64,000 bases of DNA, from positions 3,033,108-3,097,107 of the forward strand of contig NZ_CP032630.1 in NCBI RefSeq assembly GCF_003627075.1. Reading direction: 5' to 3'. The position numbers and the translations under genes are program-made. Each line of letters starts with the position of its first letter. Position 1 is the stretch's first letter. Below are positions 28,829 to 42,355 of the stretch, in pieces. Below the pieces are notes generated by a model. That model was not told the DNA's origin. It did no database searches and was given only the letters and a program-made list of their open reading frames with translations. This stretch comes from Protaetiibacter intestinalis (lineage in GTDB: Bacteria; Actinomycetota; Actinomycetes; Actinomycetales; Microbacteriaceae).

Positions 28829-28982
28829 GCGGGCGCGGCGCGTCCCCGGATTCGAGACGGGCCCGCAGTTCGTCGTGCACCTGGGAGAGCGCGGCCGCAC
28901 GGTCGGCGAGCGGCTGGTCCTCGATGACCCGGAGGCGAGAGACGAGCGCGCTCGGCTCGGAGTCGGGGGTGTCGTCGGTCAC
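28821..28982 (-). CDS. Small conserved protein between HAD phosphatase and tlyA (53 aa)
   Basis: The GTG start is one base after the TGA of the HAD gene, and the stop overlaps the tlyA start by 8 nt, so it is translated from the operon mRNA. The product begins MTDDTPDSEPSALVSRLRVI and continues with IEDQPLADRAAALSQVHDEL, an amphipathic helical pattern with no membrane segment. A small ORF stands at the same place in M. tuberculosis (Rv1693 by position), supporting a real gene. Function is unknown. Confidence 0.8.
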   Translation of the reverse strand: MTDDTPDSEPSALVSRLRVIEDQPLADRAAALSQVHDELRARLESGDAPRPHA

Positions 28983-28983
28983 G

Positions 28984-29994
28984 TCACGAATATAGTTCGG
29001 GCGCCACGTCGAGCGCGTAGATCGGCACACCCGCGGTCCACACCGCCGTCGCGGCCGCGCGGATCCGGTCGATGCGCTCCCCCGCGGTCTCGAGGGCGAG
29101 CGCCATGCCGCGCTGGGCGACCACGGCATCCCCCGAGCGGATGCGACGCACTCCGGCGATGTCGGTGTGCTGCTCGATCCGCGGGTAGGGCTCGGAGAGA
29201 CCGCGCAGGTCGTCGAGCACGAAGGTGGGACGCGAGTCGGCGGCCGCGGCGAGCAGCTGCTTCGGCCCGTCGATACCCGTGAGCACGAGCACCGAGGCCA
29301 TGCCCGCCCTGTTCGCACCGAGGATGTCGGTGTCGAGCCGGTCGCCGATGAACAGCGGCTGCCGGGCGTCGAACCGGCCCACGGCGACATCGAACAGGGC
29401 ACGTTCGGGCTTGCCTGCGACCACCGGCAGGCGCCCGACGGCGGTGTGCACGGCCGACACGAGCGTGCCGTTGCCGGGCGCCGTGCCCCGGGCCTGCGGG
29501 ATCGTCCAGTCGGTGTTGGTCGCGACCCACGGGATGCCGTCGTCGCCGCCCGCGAGGGCGTAGGCGGCCTCGGCGAGGTCTGTCCAGGCGACGTGCGGTG
29601 CGAAGCCCTGCACGACGGCGGCGGGTGCGTCCTCGGCGGAGCGGGTGATGCGGAACCCGGCGCGCTCGACCTCGCTCGTGAGACCCTCACCGCCCACCAC
29701 GAGCACGGTCGAGCCGGCCGGCACGAGTTCGGCGAGCAGCACGACGGCGGCCTGCGGCGACGACACGATGTCGTCGGGCTCGGCGGGGAGGCCGTAGCCC
29801 CGCAGCTGCTCGGCCACCGTCTGCGGGGTGCGCGAGGCGTTGTTCGTGAGGTACCCGACGCGCCGCTCCCGGCCGGCGGCGACGAGCGCCTCGACCGCGT
29901 GCGGGATCGCCCGGGCACCCGCGTAGACCACGCCGTCGAGGTCGGCGAGCACCACATCCACCCCGTCGAGCGGGGCGGGGCCGTGGCCGGTCAC
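28984..29994 (-). CDS. HAD-superfamily (subfamily IIA) phosphatase
   Basis: The 336-residue protein has HAD motif I in VVLADLDGVVYAG, motif II TNNASRTP, a C2-type cap, and motifs III and IV in KPERALFDVAV and LFIGDRLDTDILGANRAG. This pattern fits the NagD/pNPPase-like IIA group (phosphoglycolate or nucleotide phosphatase); the substrate is unknown. The C-terminal extension of some 80 residues after LSEPYPRIEQ is typical of the actinobacterial form. The GTG overlaps the upstream stop by 4 nt (GTGA). It corresponds in place to Rv1692, reported as a glycerol-3-phosphate phosphatase, so that activity is plausible. Confidence 0.9.
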   Translation of the reverse strand: MTGHGPAPLDGVDVVLADLDGVVYAGARAIPHAVEALVAAGRERRVGYLTNNASRTPQTVAEQLRGYGLPAEPDDIVSSPQAAVVLLAELVPAGSTVLVVGGEGLTSEVERAGFRITRSAEDAPAAVVQGFAPHVAWTDLAEAAYALAGGDDGIPWVATNTDWTIPQARGTAPGNGTLVSAVHTAVGRLPVVAGKPERALFDVAVGRFDARQPLFIGDRLDTDILGANRAGMASVLVLTGIDGPKQLLAAAADSRPTFVLDDLRGLSEPYPRIEQHTDIAGVRRIRSGDAVVAQRGMALALETAGERIDRIRAAATAVWTAGVPIYALDVAPELYS

Positions 29995-30995
29995 TCGGCG
30001 TCGTCCGCGACGTCGAGCGGTTCCTCGACGATCTCGACCGTGTCCTGACCCTCGGGGGTCGCCGCCTCCTCGAGCGCGACCATCGCGCGCTCCGAGCGCT
30101 CCCACCACTCCTCGGCCTCCTCGGTGCGGCCGAGCTCCTCGAGCACGGTCGCGTAGGCGTCGAACAGGGCGGGGCTGTAGCTGAAGGCCCGCTCCGGGTC
30201 GAGCTGCGGGATCTGCAGCTCCGTGAGCGCGAGCTCCGGCTGGCCGAGGTCGAGGCGCGCGCCCGACATGGCGATGGCGAGCTCGACCTGCACGGGCACG
30301 TCGAGCGAGGCGCGCGGCACCGAGCGGGCCAGCTCGAGCGCGGCCTGCGGTCGCCCGACGCCGCGCTCCGAGTCGACCATGAGGGGCAGCTGGTCGTCAC
30401 GCCCCGTGATGCGCCGGTAGGTGCGGATCTCGCGGAGTGCGAGCGCGAAGTCCCCGGTCGCGTAGGCGGTGATCGCCGCGGTCTCCCGCACGATCCCGAT
30501 GCGGCCGGCACGACGCGAGGCGGCGAGGGCGTGCCTGTGCGCGAGTGCGGGATCCTCGTCGATGAGGCGCGCCGCCATCACGAGGTGCTTCGCCACCCAG
30601 TCGGCGTTGTCCTTGCTGAGGGTCTTCAGCTCGATGCGCGCGGCGCGGTCGAGCTGGTTGGCCGCGACGTCGTCGGGGATCGCGGGGTCGTCGTGACGAG
30701 GACGCGCGTCGGCGTCGGGGCGCGGAGCCCGGTCACGGACCGGACGATCGCCCTTCCGGTCCTCCCACGGCTTGCGATCGCCCGCCTTGCGCTCGCCGGG
30801 CTTGCCACCGCGCTGCGGCCGGTCCCCCGGTTTGCCGTCGCGCTGCGGCCGGTCCCCCGGCTTGCCGTCGCGCTTCTTCCACTCGGGCTTGCCCGCAGCA
30901 CCACCCGGGCGACCGCCGCCACCCGCGCCACGTCCGCCGCGCGGAGCGCCGCCGTCCGGGCGCTTGCCCTGCGGTCGCTTGCTGTCGTCAGCCAT
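29991..30995 (-). CDS. TPR-like protein with a basic disordered N-terminal region
   Basis: The 334-residue protein has two parts. Residues 1-100 are low complexity, rich in Gly, Arg, Lys, Pro and Asp, with tandem copies of a decapeptide close to RDGKPGDRPQ. Residues 115-300 are all-helical and TPR-like (ARIELKTLSKDNADWVAKHL, ALREIRTYRRITGRDDQLPL, QPELALTELQIPQLDPERAF, AYATVLEELGRTEEAEEWWE). The C-terminus is acidic. Homologues at this position occur across actinobacteria (Rv1691 by position); the role is unknown, though a basic tail suggests nucleic-acid or ribosome contact. ATG is preceded by GGGAGAG. It is the first gene of the block after the rRNA operon. Confidence 0.8.
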   Translation of the reverse strand: MADDSKRPQGKRPDGGAPRGGRGAGGGGRPGGAAGKPEWKKRDGKPGDRPQRDGKPGDRPQRGGKPGERKAGDRKPWEDRKGDRPVRDRAPRPDADARPRHDDPAIPDDVAANQLDRAARIELKTLSKDNADWVAKHLVMAARLIDEDPALAHRHALAASRRAGRIGIVRETAAITAYATGDFALALREIRTYRRITGRDDQLPLMVDSERGVGRPQAALELARSVPRASLDVPVQVELAIAMSGARLDLGQPELALTELQIPQLDPERAFSYSPALFDAYATVLEELGRTEEAEEWWERSERAMVALEEAATPEGQDTVEIVEEPLDVADDAE

Positions 30996-31060
30996 CTCTC
31001 TCCCGTGGTCGGTTCATGTTACGGCCTGGCCGGCATCCGGATTCGGGCCTTAAACAAGGA

Positions 31061-31087
31061 AGGCCCACCCGGTATACGGGTGGGCCT
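31061..31087 (-). terminator. Rho-independent terminator of the rRNA operon
   Basis: AGGCCCACCCG (31061-31071) and CGGGTGGGCCT (31077-31087) form a perfect 11-bp stem with loop GTATA, just beyond the 5S gene. On the transcribed strand TCCTTGTTT follows, giving a short U-rich tail. It separates the rRNA operon from the TPR-like gene. Confidence 0.85.
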
Positions 31088-31100
31088 CCTCGAAAGAAGT

Positions 31101-31217
31101 CCGGCGGTGTCCTACTCTCCCACGAGGTCGCCCTCGCAGTACCATCGGCGCTGTAGGTCTTAGCTTCCGGGTTCGGAATGTAACCGGGCGTTTCCCCTAC
31201 GCTATGGCCGCCGAAAC
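31101..31217 (-). rRNA. rrf: 5S ribosomal RNA
   Basis: Read on the minus strand, the gene starts GTTTCGGCGGCCATAGCG and ends GTAGGACACCGCCGG; the two ends pair as the 5S helix I. The length of 117 nt is normal. It is last in the 16S-23S-5S operon and is followed by a strong terminator. Ends are set by helix I and may shift by a base or two. Confidence 0.95.
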
Positions 31218-31280
31218 ACTATTGATTTCTCAGTCAATGTGCTTCGAACAGTGTTCGAAGCGATTCCCGACCGTCAATCA

Positions 31281-31306
31281 GGAACCACAAAGTGGACGCG
31301 AGCAAC
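31281..31306 (-). other. 23S rRNA processing stem, 3' strand
   Basis: AGTGGACGCGAGCA (31291-31304 on the plus strand) is the exact complement of TGCTCGCGTCCACT at 34573-34586 in the 16S-23S spacer, and the bases around extend the pairing partially. The transcript can therefore close a long stem around the whole 23S sequence, the usual RNase III-type processing site. This is the 23S-5S spacer half. Confidence 0.7.
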
Positions 31307-31329
31307 TCGATTCGAAGAACTCATGTGTT

Positions 31330-36400
<5,071 letters not shown>

Positions 36401-36653
36401 GGTTTGGTAGCACGACAGCCGAAGCTGCCGGCAGAACCGTTGCGTTCACCCTGGGGAAAACCAGGGATCCTGCGAGTTGATCTGACTGAAAGGATCGTCT
36501 ACTGACAATCCGTCAATCCAAAGGAATCTCTCTGATGACCGAGGTCACCAGTCGAGGTTTTTGGCATTTGACATAGTGCACGCTGTTGAGTTCTCAAGGA
36601 TCGGACGCACCTGGTGCTCTCCGTCTCCGGATCGCTGCCAGGGCAACTTCTCT

Positions 36654-36681
36654 ATCCTAACCCTCTCGTTCCGTCTGTCAA
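36654..36681 (-). promoter_or_regulatory. rRNA operon promoter, proximal
   Basis: On the minus strand TTGACA (36681-36676) and TAGGAT (36659-36654) are 16 bp apart, the best sigma-70-type match in the region. It lies about 250 bp before the 16S gene. Between it and 16S is the leader, which contains GAGAACTCAACAG and processing sequences but no ORF. Confidence 0.75.
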
Positions 36682-36749
36682 ATCGACGCGCCGGGAGCAT
36701 GGCTCCGGGCTTCGGTCGATGACCGCGGTCTCCGCGAGGGGGGACTCCC

Positions 36750-36894
36750 ATCCTAGACCCGAAGGTCACGCGATTCCAGAACCGCTTCAGAAGGGGGTTT
36801 GTTCCCGCTTGAGGGGGCGGGGCCTTCCGGCCTCTCCGCTCTTCCCTTTGGGGCGAACAAGGAAGACATTACGTGGGATCCGGCCGGGTGCCAA
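36750..36894 (-). promoter_or_regulatory. rRNA operon promoters, distal
   Basis: TTGGCA (36894-36889) and TAATGT (36871-36866) on the minus strand have 17-bp spacing and form a good distal promoter just after the tyrS stop. A weaker middle candidate is TGGAAT with TAGGAT (-10 at 36755-36750), also at 17 bp. Tandem promoters are usual for actinobacterial rRNA operons. The rest of 36401-36926 appears non-coding. Confidence 0.6.
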
Positions 36895-36926
36895 ATTCCG
36901 AGTGAATCCCGGGCGTGTCGCGCGGG

Positions 36927-38243
36927 TCAACGGGCGGAGACGCCCGTGATCACGAGGCCGGCGAGGGTCTTCTTGCCGCGGCGCAGCACGGCGCGACCGC
37001 CCGCGAGGGCGGAACCCGCGAGGGTCGCCGACTCGTCCTCGACCTTGACGTTGTTGAGGTAGACGCCGCCCTGCGCGATCGCGCGCCGCGCCTCCGAGGT
37101 GCTCGAGCAGAGGCCCGTGTCGACGAGCGCCTGCACGACGAGCGCGCCCTCCCCCAGCTCCGCCGAGGGCAGCTCGGCGACGGCGGCCCCGAGGGTCGCG
37201 GCGTCGAGCGCGGTGAGCTCGCCCTGGCCGAACAGCGCCTCCGACGCCGCGATCACCGCATCCGTCGCCGCCGCACCGTGCACGAGCGTCGTCACCTCGC
37301 GGGCGAGCGCCCGTTGCGCGGCCCGCCGGAACGGCTCATCGCGCACCGCGAGGGCGAACTCCTCGATCTCGGCACGGGTGAGGAAGGTGAACACCTTGAG
37401 GCGCTCGACCACGTCGGCGTCGTCGGTGTTGAGCCAAAACTGGTAGAACGCGTACGGGCTGCACATCTCGGCGTCGAGCCAGATCGCGTTGCCCTCGCTC
37501 TTGCCGAACTTGGTGCCGTCCGAGTTCGTGATGAGCGGCGTGCCGATCGCGTGCACGCTCACCCCCTCGGCGCGGTGGATGAGGTCCGTGCCGCTCGTGA
37601 GATTGCCCCACTGGTCGCTGCCGCCCGTCTGCAGCACGCAGTCGTACTGGCGGTAGAGCTCGAGGAAGTCCATGCCCTGCAGGAGCTGGTAGCTGAACTC
37701 GGTGTAGCTGATGCCGGCCTCGGAGTTGAGTCGCGCCGAGACCGCGTCCTTCTTGAGCATCGTGCCGACCCGGAAGTACTTGCCGACGTCCCGCAGGAAG
37801 TCGATCGCCGAGAGCGGCGCCGTCCAGTCGAGGTTGTTGACCATGCGGGCGGCGTTGTCGCCCTCGAAGGAGAGGAAGCGCTCGATCTGCCCGCGCAGGT
37901 ACCCCACCCACTCGGCGACCGTCTCGCGCGTGTTGAGGGTGCGCTCGGCGGTGGGGCGCGGATCGCCGATGAGACCCGTGGAACCGCCGACGAGTCCGAG
38001 CGGGCGATGGCCGGCCAGCTGCAGCCGGCGCAGCACCAGGATCTGCACGAGGTTGCCGAGGTGCAGGCTCGGCGCGGTCGGGTCGAAGCCGCAGTAGTAC
38101 ACGATGGGCGGCCCGGCGAGCAGCTCCTTGAGGGCCGCCGCGTCGGTCGACACGTGCACGAGGCCCCGCCAGTTCAGCTCCTCCCAGATGTCGGGGAAGG
38201 TCGGATCGTTGCGCTGCGCGTTCAGGGACTCGGATGCGGGCAC
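36927..38243 (-). CDS. tyrS: Tyrosyl-tRNA synthetase
   Basis: The 438-residue class I enzyme charges tRNA-Tyr. Its HIGH-type motif is PSLHLGNLVQI, the tyrosine site includes GGSDQWGNLTSG, and the KMSKS-type motif is KFGKSEGNAIW. The C-terminus is an S4 domain (STSEARRAIAQGGVYLNNVK). The GTG start lies exactly six bases after TAGCCT (38255-38250), suggesting a leaderless mRNA and no T-box or leader control. In M. tuberculosis tyrS is followed within two genes by the TPR-like gene; here an rRNA operon lies between. Confidence 0.96.
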   Translation of the reverse strand: MPASESLNAQRNDPTFPDIWEELNWRGLVHVSTDAAALKELLAGPPIVYYCGFDPTAPSLHLGNLVQILVLRRLQLAGHRPLGLVGGSTGLIGDPRPTAERTLNTRETVAEWVGYLRGQIERFLSFEGDNAARMVNNLDWTAPLSAIDFLRDVGKYFRVGTMLKKDAVSARLNSEAGISYTEFSYQLLQGMDFLELYRQYDCVLQTGGSDQWGNLTSGTDLIHRAEGVSVHAIGTPLITNSDGTKFGKSEGNAIWLDAEMCSPYAFYQFWLNTDDADVVERLKVFTFLTRAEIEEFALAVRDEPFRRAAQRALAREVTTLVHGAAATDAVIAASEALFGQGELTALDAATLGAAVAELPSAELGEGALVVQALVDTGLCSSTSEARRAIAQGGVYLNNVKVEDESATLAGSALAGGRAVLRRGKKTLAGLVITGVSAR

Positions 38244-38249
38244 CGGGCC

Positions 38250-38289
38250 AGGCTACCGCCTCGGCAGCGGGGGTCGTGCTCGGTAGGCT
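38250..38289. promoter_or_regulatory. Divergent leaderless promoters of tyrS and the DUF2207 gene
   Basis: TAGCCT (minus strand, 38255-38250) ends six bases before the tyrS GTG. TAGGCT (plus strand, 38284-38289) ends six bases before the DUF2207 GTG at 38296. Neither start has a ribosome-binding site. The two -10 boxes are only 28 bp apart, so polymerases must compete for this 52-bp gap. Confidence 0.55.
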
Positions 38290-38295
38290 CGCCCC

Positions 38296-40143
38296 GTGCG
38301 ACGCCCCCACCCCCGCCCCCGCATCCGCTCCCGGCTCGGGATCGCCGCGCTCCTCGGGATCCTCGCGACGGTCCTGCTGCCGACGGCGACGGCATCCGCG
38401 GCCGTGTGCGACTTCGACGACTTCACGATCGCGTCCTTCGACGCGCAGTACACGCTGGGGCGCGACGCCGACGGCCACGCGACGCTGCACGTCGTGGAGT
38501 CGATCGTCGCGCGGTTCCCCGACTTCGACCAGAACCACGGTCTCGAGCGCGCGATCCCGACGGGCTACGCGCGCCTCGACCTCGGCCTCTCGATCCTCTC
38601 GGTCTCCGACGGCGACGGCCGACCGCGGGCCTACTCGACCCGCACGGAGGACTACGGCGACGAATCCTTCCTCGTGCTGCAGATCGGCGACGCCGACCGC
38701 TACCTGCACGGCGACCAGGAGTTCGTGATCGAGTACACGATGCGCGACGTCGTGCGCAGCTTCGCCGACACGGGTGCCGACGAGTTCTACTGGGACGTCA
38801 ACGGCGACGGCTGGGCCCAGCCGTTCACGAAGGTCACGGCCACCCTGCACCTCGACGAGGAGCTGCAGGCGGCGCTCACCGGGGAGGCGGCCTGCTACGT
38901 CGGGGGCTACGGCGACACGACCCCGTGCGCGCTCGAGCGCACCTCGGCCGGCTTCACGACGAGCGCGTCCGACCTCGGCCCGTACCAGACGGTCACCTGG
39001 GCGATCGGCTTCCACCCCGGCACCTTCGCCGCTCCCCCGTTGCCGACCGACTCGTGGATCGTGCGGATCGTGCCGTGGGTGCTGCTGGGCGTCGCGGCCT
39101 GCGCGGCGGCCGTCGTCGTGTGGCTGCGGCTGCGGGTGTTCCGGGATGCGCCGGGGCGCGGCATCGTCGTGCCGCAGTACGAGGGGTTCCCGGGGCTCGG
39201 CGTCATGGAGGCGGCGACGCTGCTCGGGATGGACTCCCGCGGGCTGCCCGCGCAGTTCGTGCAGCTCGTGGTCACCCGGGCGGCACGGCTCGTCGACCGC
39301 GGCGACTACCTCGGCCGGCAGGACCGCTACCGGCTGGAGCTCGTCGATCCGGGAGGGCTCGACCACGACGACGCGATCGCCGTGGCCTCCATCTTCGGCG
39401 GCACGAAGGAGGGCTCGGGCGTCGAGCTCGACCGCACCGACCGCGCGCTCGGCGACCGCCTCGCGGGGCTGACCGCGAAGGTGCGCACCTCGGTCTCGAG
39501 CCAGTACCGGGCGCGCCGGCGCTCCGGGTGGGCCACGGCGGTGCGCTGGGTGCTGTTCGCGAACGGTCTCGCCGCGCTCATCGTGTGGGCGTGGGCGGTG
39601 CGCATGGATGCGGCCGAGCCGCTCACCGTGTGGACGCTCATCGCCGTGCTGCTCGGGGGTCTCGTGATGTTCGGGTTCGCCGGTGCGCCGGAGCGCCTCA
39701 CCCGGAAGGGCTCGCTCGCCCGCGAGCATCTCGAGGGCATCCGCGACTACCTGCAGCTCGCGGAGGCCGACCGCATCCGGGTGCTGCAGAGCCCCGAGGG
39801 CGCCCCGCGCACGCGCATCGACACCTCCGACGGCGAGGCGGTCGTGCGGCTCGACGAGCGCCTGCTGCCCTACGCGATCATCTGGGGGGTCGAGGAGCGC
39901 TGGCAGCAGGAGCTCGGTTCGCGCTACGCGACGACGCCGACCGAGCTCGCCACGACCGTGACGTCGACGAACTTCGCGGCGTTCGCGACCGGGTACGCCG
40001 TGGCGGGGTTCGCGACGACTCCCCCGGTGAGCTCCTCGTCGTCGTCCTGGTCGGGCTCGGGCGGCTCGAGCTTCTCGGGCGGTTCGGGGGGCGGCGGGTT
40101 CTCGGGCGGAGGCGGCGGCGGAGGCGGCGGAGGCGGTTGGTGA
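38296..40143 (+). CDS. DUF2207 domain membrane protein
   Basis: The 615-residue protein starts with a signal peptide (LGIAALLGILATVLLPTATASAA, ending near residue 35). A large external DUF2207 domain follows (residues about 40-250, with FYWDVNGDGWAQPFTKVTAT), then a membrane segment VPWVLLGVAACAAAVVVWL, a cytoplasmic middle part, and two helices near 425-465 (WVLFANGLAALIVWAWAVRM, LIAVLLGGLVMFGFA). The C-terminus is an extreme Gly/Ser tail ending in 11 glycines and Trp. The function of this widespread family is unknown. The GTG start is leaderless by its -10 spacing. It is divergent from tyrS. Confidence 0.85.
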   Translation: MRRPHPRPRIRSRLGIAALLGILATVLLPTATASAAVCDFDDFTIASFDAQYTLGRDADGHATLHVVESIVARFPDFDQNHGLERAIPTGYARLDLGLSILSVSDGDGRPRAYSTRTEDYGDESFLVLQIGDADRYLHGDQEFVIEYTMRDVVRSFADTGADEFYWDVNGDGWAQPFTKVTATLHLDEELQAALTGEAACYVGGYGDTTPCALERTSAGFTTSASDLGPYQTVTWAIGFHPGTFAAPPLPTDSWIVRIVPWVLLGVAACAAAVVVWLRLRVFRDAPGRGIVVPQYEGFPGLGVMEAATLLGMDSRGLPAQFVQLVVTRAARLVDRGDYLGRQDRYRLELVDPGGLDHDDAIAVASIFGGTKEGSGVELDRTDRALGDRLAGLTAKVRTSVSSQYRARRRSGWATAVRWVLFANGLAALIVWAWAVRMDAAEPLTVWTLIAVLLGGLVMFGFAGAPERLTRKGSLAREHLEGIRDYLQLAEADRIRVLQSPEGAPRTRIDTSDGEAVVRLDERLLPYAIIWGVEERWQQELGSRYATTPTELATTVTSTNFAAFATGYAVAGFATTPPVSSSSSSWSGSGGSSFSGGSGGGGFSGGGGGGGGGGGW

Positions 40144-40229
40144 ACCCTCCGGGGCTGATCGCCTCTCGATCTAGCCTTGATGGTTGATTGAATCGCGATC
40201 ATCCCTGTACGGTTGTTCCGGAGGGTCCC

Positions 40230-40850
40230 ATGTTCGCCATCACCGCCGATCAGATCGACAGCAGGCTCGGCCCCGACCTCGCCGAGGACGCCCTCGCGCT
40301 GCTCGCCGAGACGGCCCGCGACCGGCTCGCCCTCCCGCCCGACCGTACGGCGGGCGACGAGGTGCAGGCGCTCACCGCCGATCCCCGCGCCGCGCTCGAC
40401 CTCGTGCTCGCCCTCGCCCGCACCGGGAGTTGGAGCGTCGGCCTCGGGATCGGCGAGGTGCGCACCCCGCTGCCCGCGCAGACCCGCGCCGCGACGGGCG
40501 ACGCGCTCATCGCCGCGCGCACCGCGGTCGAGTCGGCGAAGAAGCGGCCCACGCGCGTGAGCATCGCGAGCGAGCGGTCGACGCGGCCCGAGGCGGAGAC
40601 GCTGCAGTCGATGCTCGACCTGCTCCTGCAGCTGCGCGAACGACGCTCTCCCGAGGGATGGGAGCTGTACGATCGCGTCGAGTCGGGGCTCACCCAGGCG
40701 CAGGCCGCGCACCAGCTCGGGATCACCCCGCAGGCGGCCAGCAAGCGGGCGATCGCCGCCGGCATCCGCCTCGACGTCGCGGCGCGGGAGGGCCTCACGG
40801 CACTGCTCGCCCTCGCCGCCGAGACCAGCACCCCGGGAGAGCGCGCATGA
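40230..40850 (+). CDS. SatD-family-like protein with C-terminal HTH
   Basis: The 206-residue protein has ITADQIDSR at the N-terminus, GDEVQALTADPRAALDLVLA and GSWSVGLGIGEV, the pattern of SatD proteins, which have a nucleotide-cyclase-like fold of unknown role. The C-terminal SGLTQAQAAHQLGITPQAAS is a helix-turn-helix of sigma-region-4 type. The ATG follows CGGAGGGTCCC, a good ribosome site. It overlaps the next gene by 4 nt, as SatD genes are usually paired with a small membrane-protein gene. The assignment is from motif memory, so moderate. Confidence 0.65.
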   Translation: MFAITADQIDSRLGPDLAEDALALLAETARDRLALPPDRTAGDEVQALTADPRAALDLVLALARTGSWSVGLGIGEVRTPLPAQTRAATGDALIAARTAVESAKKRPTRVSIASERSTRPEAETLQSMLDLLLQLRERRSPEGWELYDRVESGLTQAQAAHQLGITPQAASKRAIAAGIRLDVAAREGLTALLALAAETSTPGERA

Positions 40851-41416
40851 TCGTCGTCGGATACCTGCTCTGGGCGCTCTCCGTGTTCGCGATCGCGGGC
40901 GGCATCGCCGCCGCGGTGATCGCCACCCGGCTGCGGCGCCCGGTGGTCGCGCTGCTCGCCGTCGTCCCCGTCGGCGGCGGGCTGCTCGCCGCGGCGTTCC
41001 GCCTCGAGCTGCTGCCCGAACCGCACGCCTTCGGCGTCGTGCTCGGGATCGGGTTCGCGGCGCTCGGCGTCCTCGCCGGCAACCCGCTCACCGTCTACGT
41101 GCTCGACCTGGCGACCCGCGACACCATCCGGCGCGGGGCGCACGGCGGCATCCTCATCCGCCGCGAGGGCACCGGAGAGGAGCGCGAGGTGCTGCGCGGC
41201 GGCACGACGATCGGCTACCTCGAGCGTGCGGCGATCGTCGGCTCGATCGCCGTCGGACATCCGGAGGTCATCGCCGCCCTCATCGCCGTCAAGGGCCTCG
41301 GGCGCTTCTCGGAGCTCGAATCCTCCGCCGCGCGCGAGCGGTTCATCATCGGCACGCTCGCGAGCATGGGCTGGGCGGGCGCGTGCGCGCTGCTCGTCGC
41401 CCTCACGCTCGGCTGA
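40847..41416 (+). CDS. Integral membrane protein, partner of the SatD-like gene
   Basis: The 189-residue protein has several hydrophobic segments: [55 protein letters not shown], then ERAAIVGSIAVGHPEVIAAL and FIIGTLASMGWAGACALLVA. The segment GYLERAAIVGSIAVGHPEVI with AVKGLGRFSELES resembles the C-terminal part of the membrane proteins that accompany SatD in other bacteria, some with DUF3307. The function is unknown. Its last 202 bp overlap, on the other strand, the 3' end of the DUF817 reading frame. Confidence 0.75.
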   Translation: MIVVGYLLWALSVFAIAGGIAAAVIATRLRRPVVALLAVVPVGGGLLAAAFRLELLPEPHAFGVVLGIGFAALGVLAGNPLTVYVLDLATRDTIRRGAHGGILIRREGTGEEREVLRGGTTIGYLERAAIVGSIAVGHPEVIAALIAVKGLGRFSELESSAARERFIIGTLASMGWAGACALLVALTLG

Positions 41417-42303
41417 TCCGACGCCGCGGCCTCGGCCGCATCCGCCTCGGAAGGTTCGACCGACGGCATCGGCGGATAGACCCAGGTGACGAGCACGACC
41501 GACACGATGAGCAGCAGGAACCAGGAGCCGACCTTCGCGAGCGACACGGGCTCCCAGCCGTCCTGCTGGCCCGGATAGCTCCACGCGCCCGCCCAGGTGG
41601 CGATGTTCTCGGCGACCCAGATCGCGACGCCCGCCCCGCCGAGCACCGCCAGCAGCGGCAGCTCGAGGTGCCGCCGGTGCACCCGCGCCCGCATGACGGT
41701 CGGCCAGTACGCGGCGACCACGAGGGCGATGAGCAGCGCGCGGACGTCGGCGACGACGTGATGGGTGAAGAAGTTCACGTACACCCCGGCCGCGACAAGT
41801 GCCATGAACCCGCGGCGCGGGTAGCGGTCGAACCGCAGCTCGAACAGCCGGTGCACGCGCACGAGGTAGGAGCCCACCGCGGCGTACATGAAGCCGGAGA
41901 ACAGCGGCACCCCCGCGATCCGCAGCACTCCCTGTGCGTCGTACTCCCAGGACCCCGCCGCGGTCTTGAACAGCTCCATGACGGTCCCCGCGAGGTGGAA
42001 CAGCAGGATCACGCGCAGCTCGCCGACCGTCTCGAGCCGAGCGAGCAGCATCCCGAGCTGGATGAGGACGGCGACGATCGTGAGCAGGTCGTTGCGGGCG
42101 AGTGCCGCGTCATCCGGGTACCAGAGCCGGGCGGCCACGAGCGCCACGAGCAACAGCACGCCGAACAGGCATGCCCACAGCTGCTTCGCGAGGAACACCG
42201 CGGCCTCGAGCAGCCACCCGGGAGCGCCGCGGCGCTCCGCCGCCGCCACCGCAGCGAGGGCCAGCGCGTCGATCCGCTCTTCCAGCGGCGTGAAGCGGGC
42301 CAT
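41215..42303 (-). CDS. DUF817 domain integral membrane protein
   Basis: The 362-residue protein has about eight membrane helices in residues 40-285, with the family segments LFHLAGTVMELFKTAAGSWEY, FSGFMYAAVGSYLVRVHRLF, YVNFFTHHVVADVRALLIAL and AENIATWAGAWSYPGQQDGW. DUF817 has no known activity; the conserved His, Glu and Asp in membrane segments recall metal- or heme-related proteins. The last 70 residues (after WVYPPMPSVEPSEA) are non-conserved and antisense to the gene ending at 41416. The frame simply stays open to 41215, so the tail may be real or the consequence of a lost stop. The ATG is that of MARFTPLEER. Confidence 0.82.
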   Translation of the reverse strand: MARFTPLEERIDALALAAVAAAERRGAPGWLLEAAVFLAKQLWACLFGVLLLVALVAARLWYPDDAALARNDLLTIVAVLIQLGMLLARLETVGELRVILLFHLAGTVMELFKTAAGSWEYDAQGVLRIAGVPLFSGFMYAAVGSYLVRVHRLFELRFDRYPRRGFMALVAAGVYVNFFTHHVVADVRALLIALVVAAYWPTVMRARVHRRHLELPLLAVLGGAGVAIWVAENIATWAGAWSYPGQQDGWEPVSLAKVGSWFLLLIVSVVLVTWVYPPMPSVEPSEADAAEAAASDQPSVRATSSAHAPAQPMLASVPMMNRSRAAEDSSSEKRPRPLTAMRAAMTSGCPTAIEPTIAARSR

Positions 42304-42355
42304 GCAGCCAGCCCAGCGCACGCCCGCACGCGCCGCGTCCGTCCGGAGGCGGACT

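Noticed and set aside
40050..40143. Gly-codon repeat as a possible non-coding satellite
   Set aside because: It is in frame as the Gly/Ser-rich C-terminus of the DUF2207 protein, a usual feature of this family.
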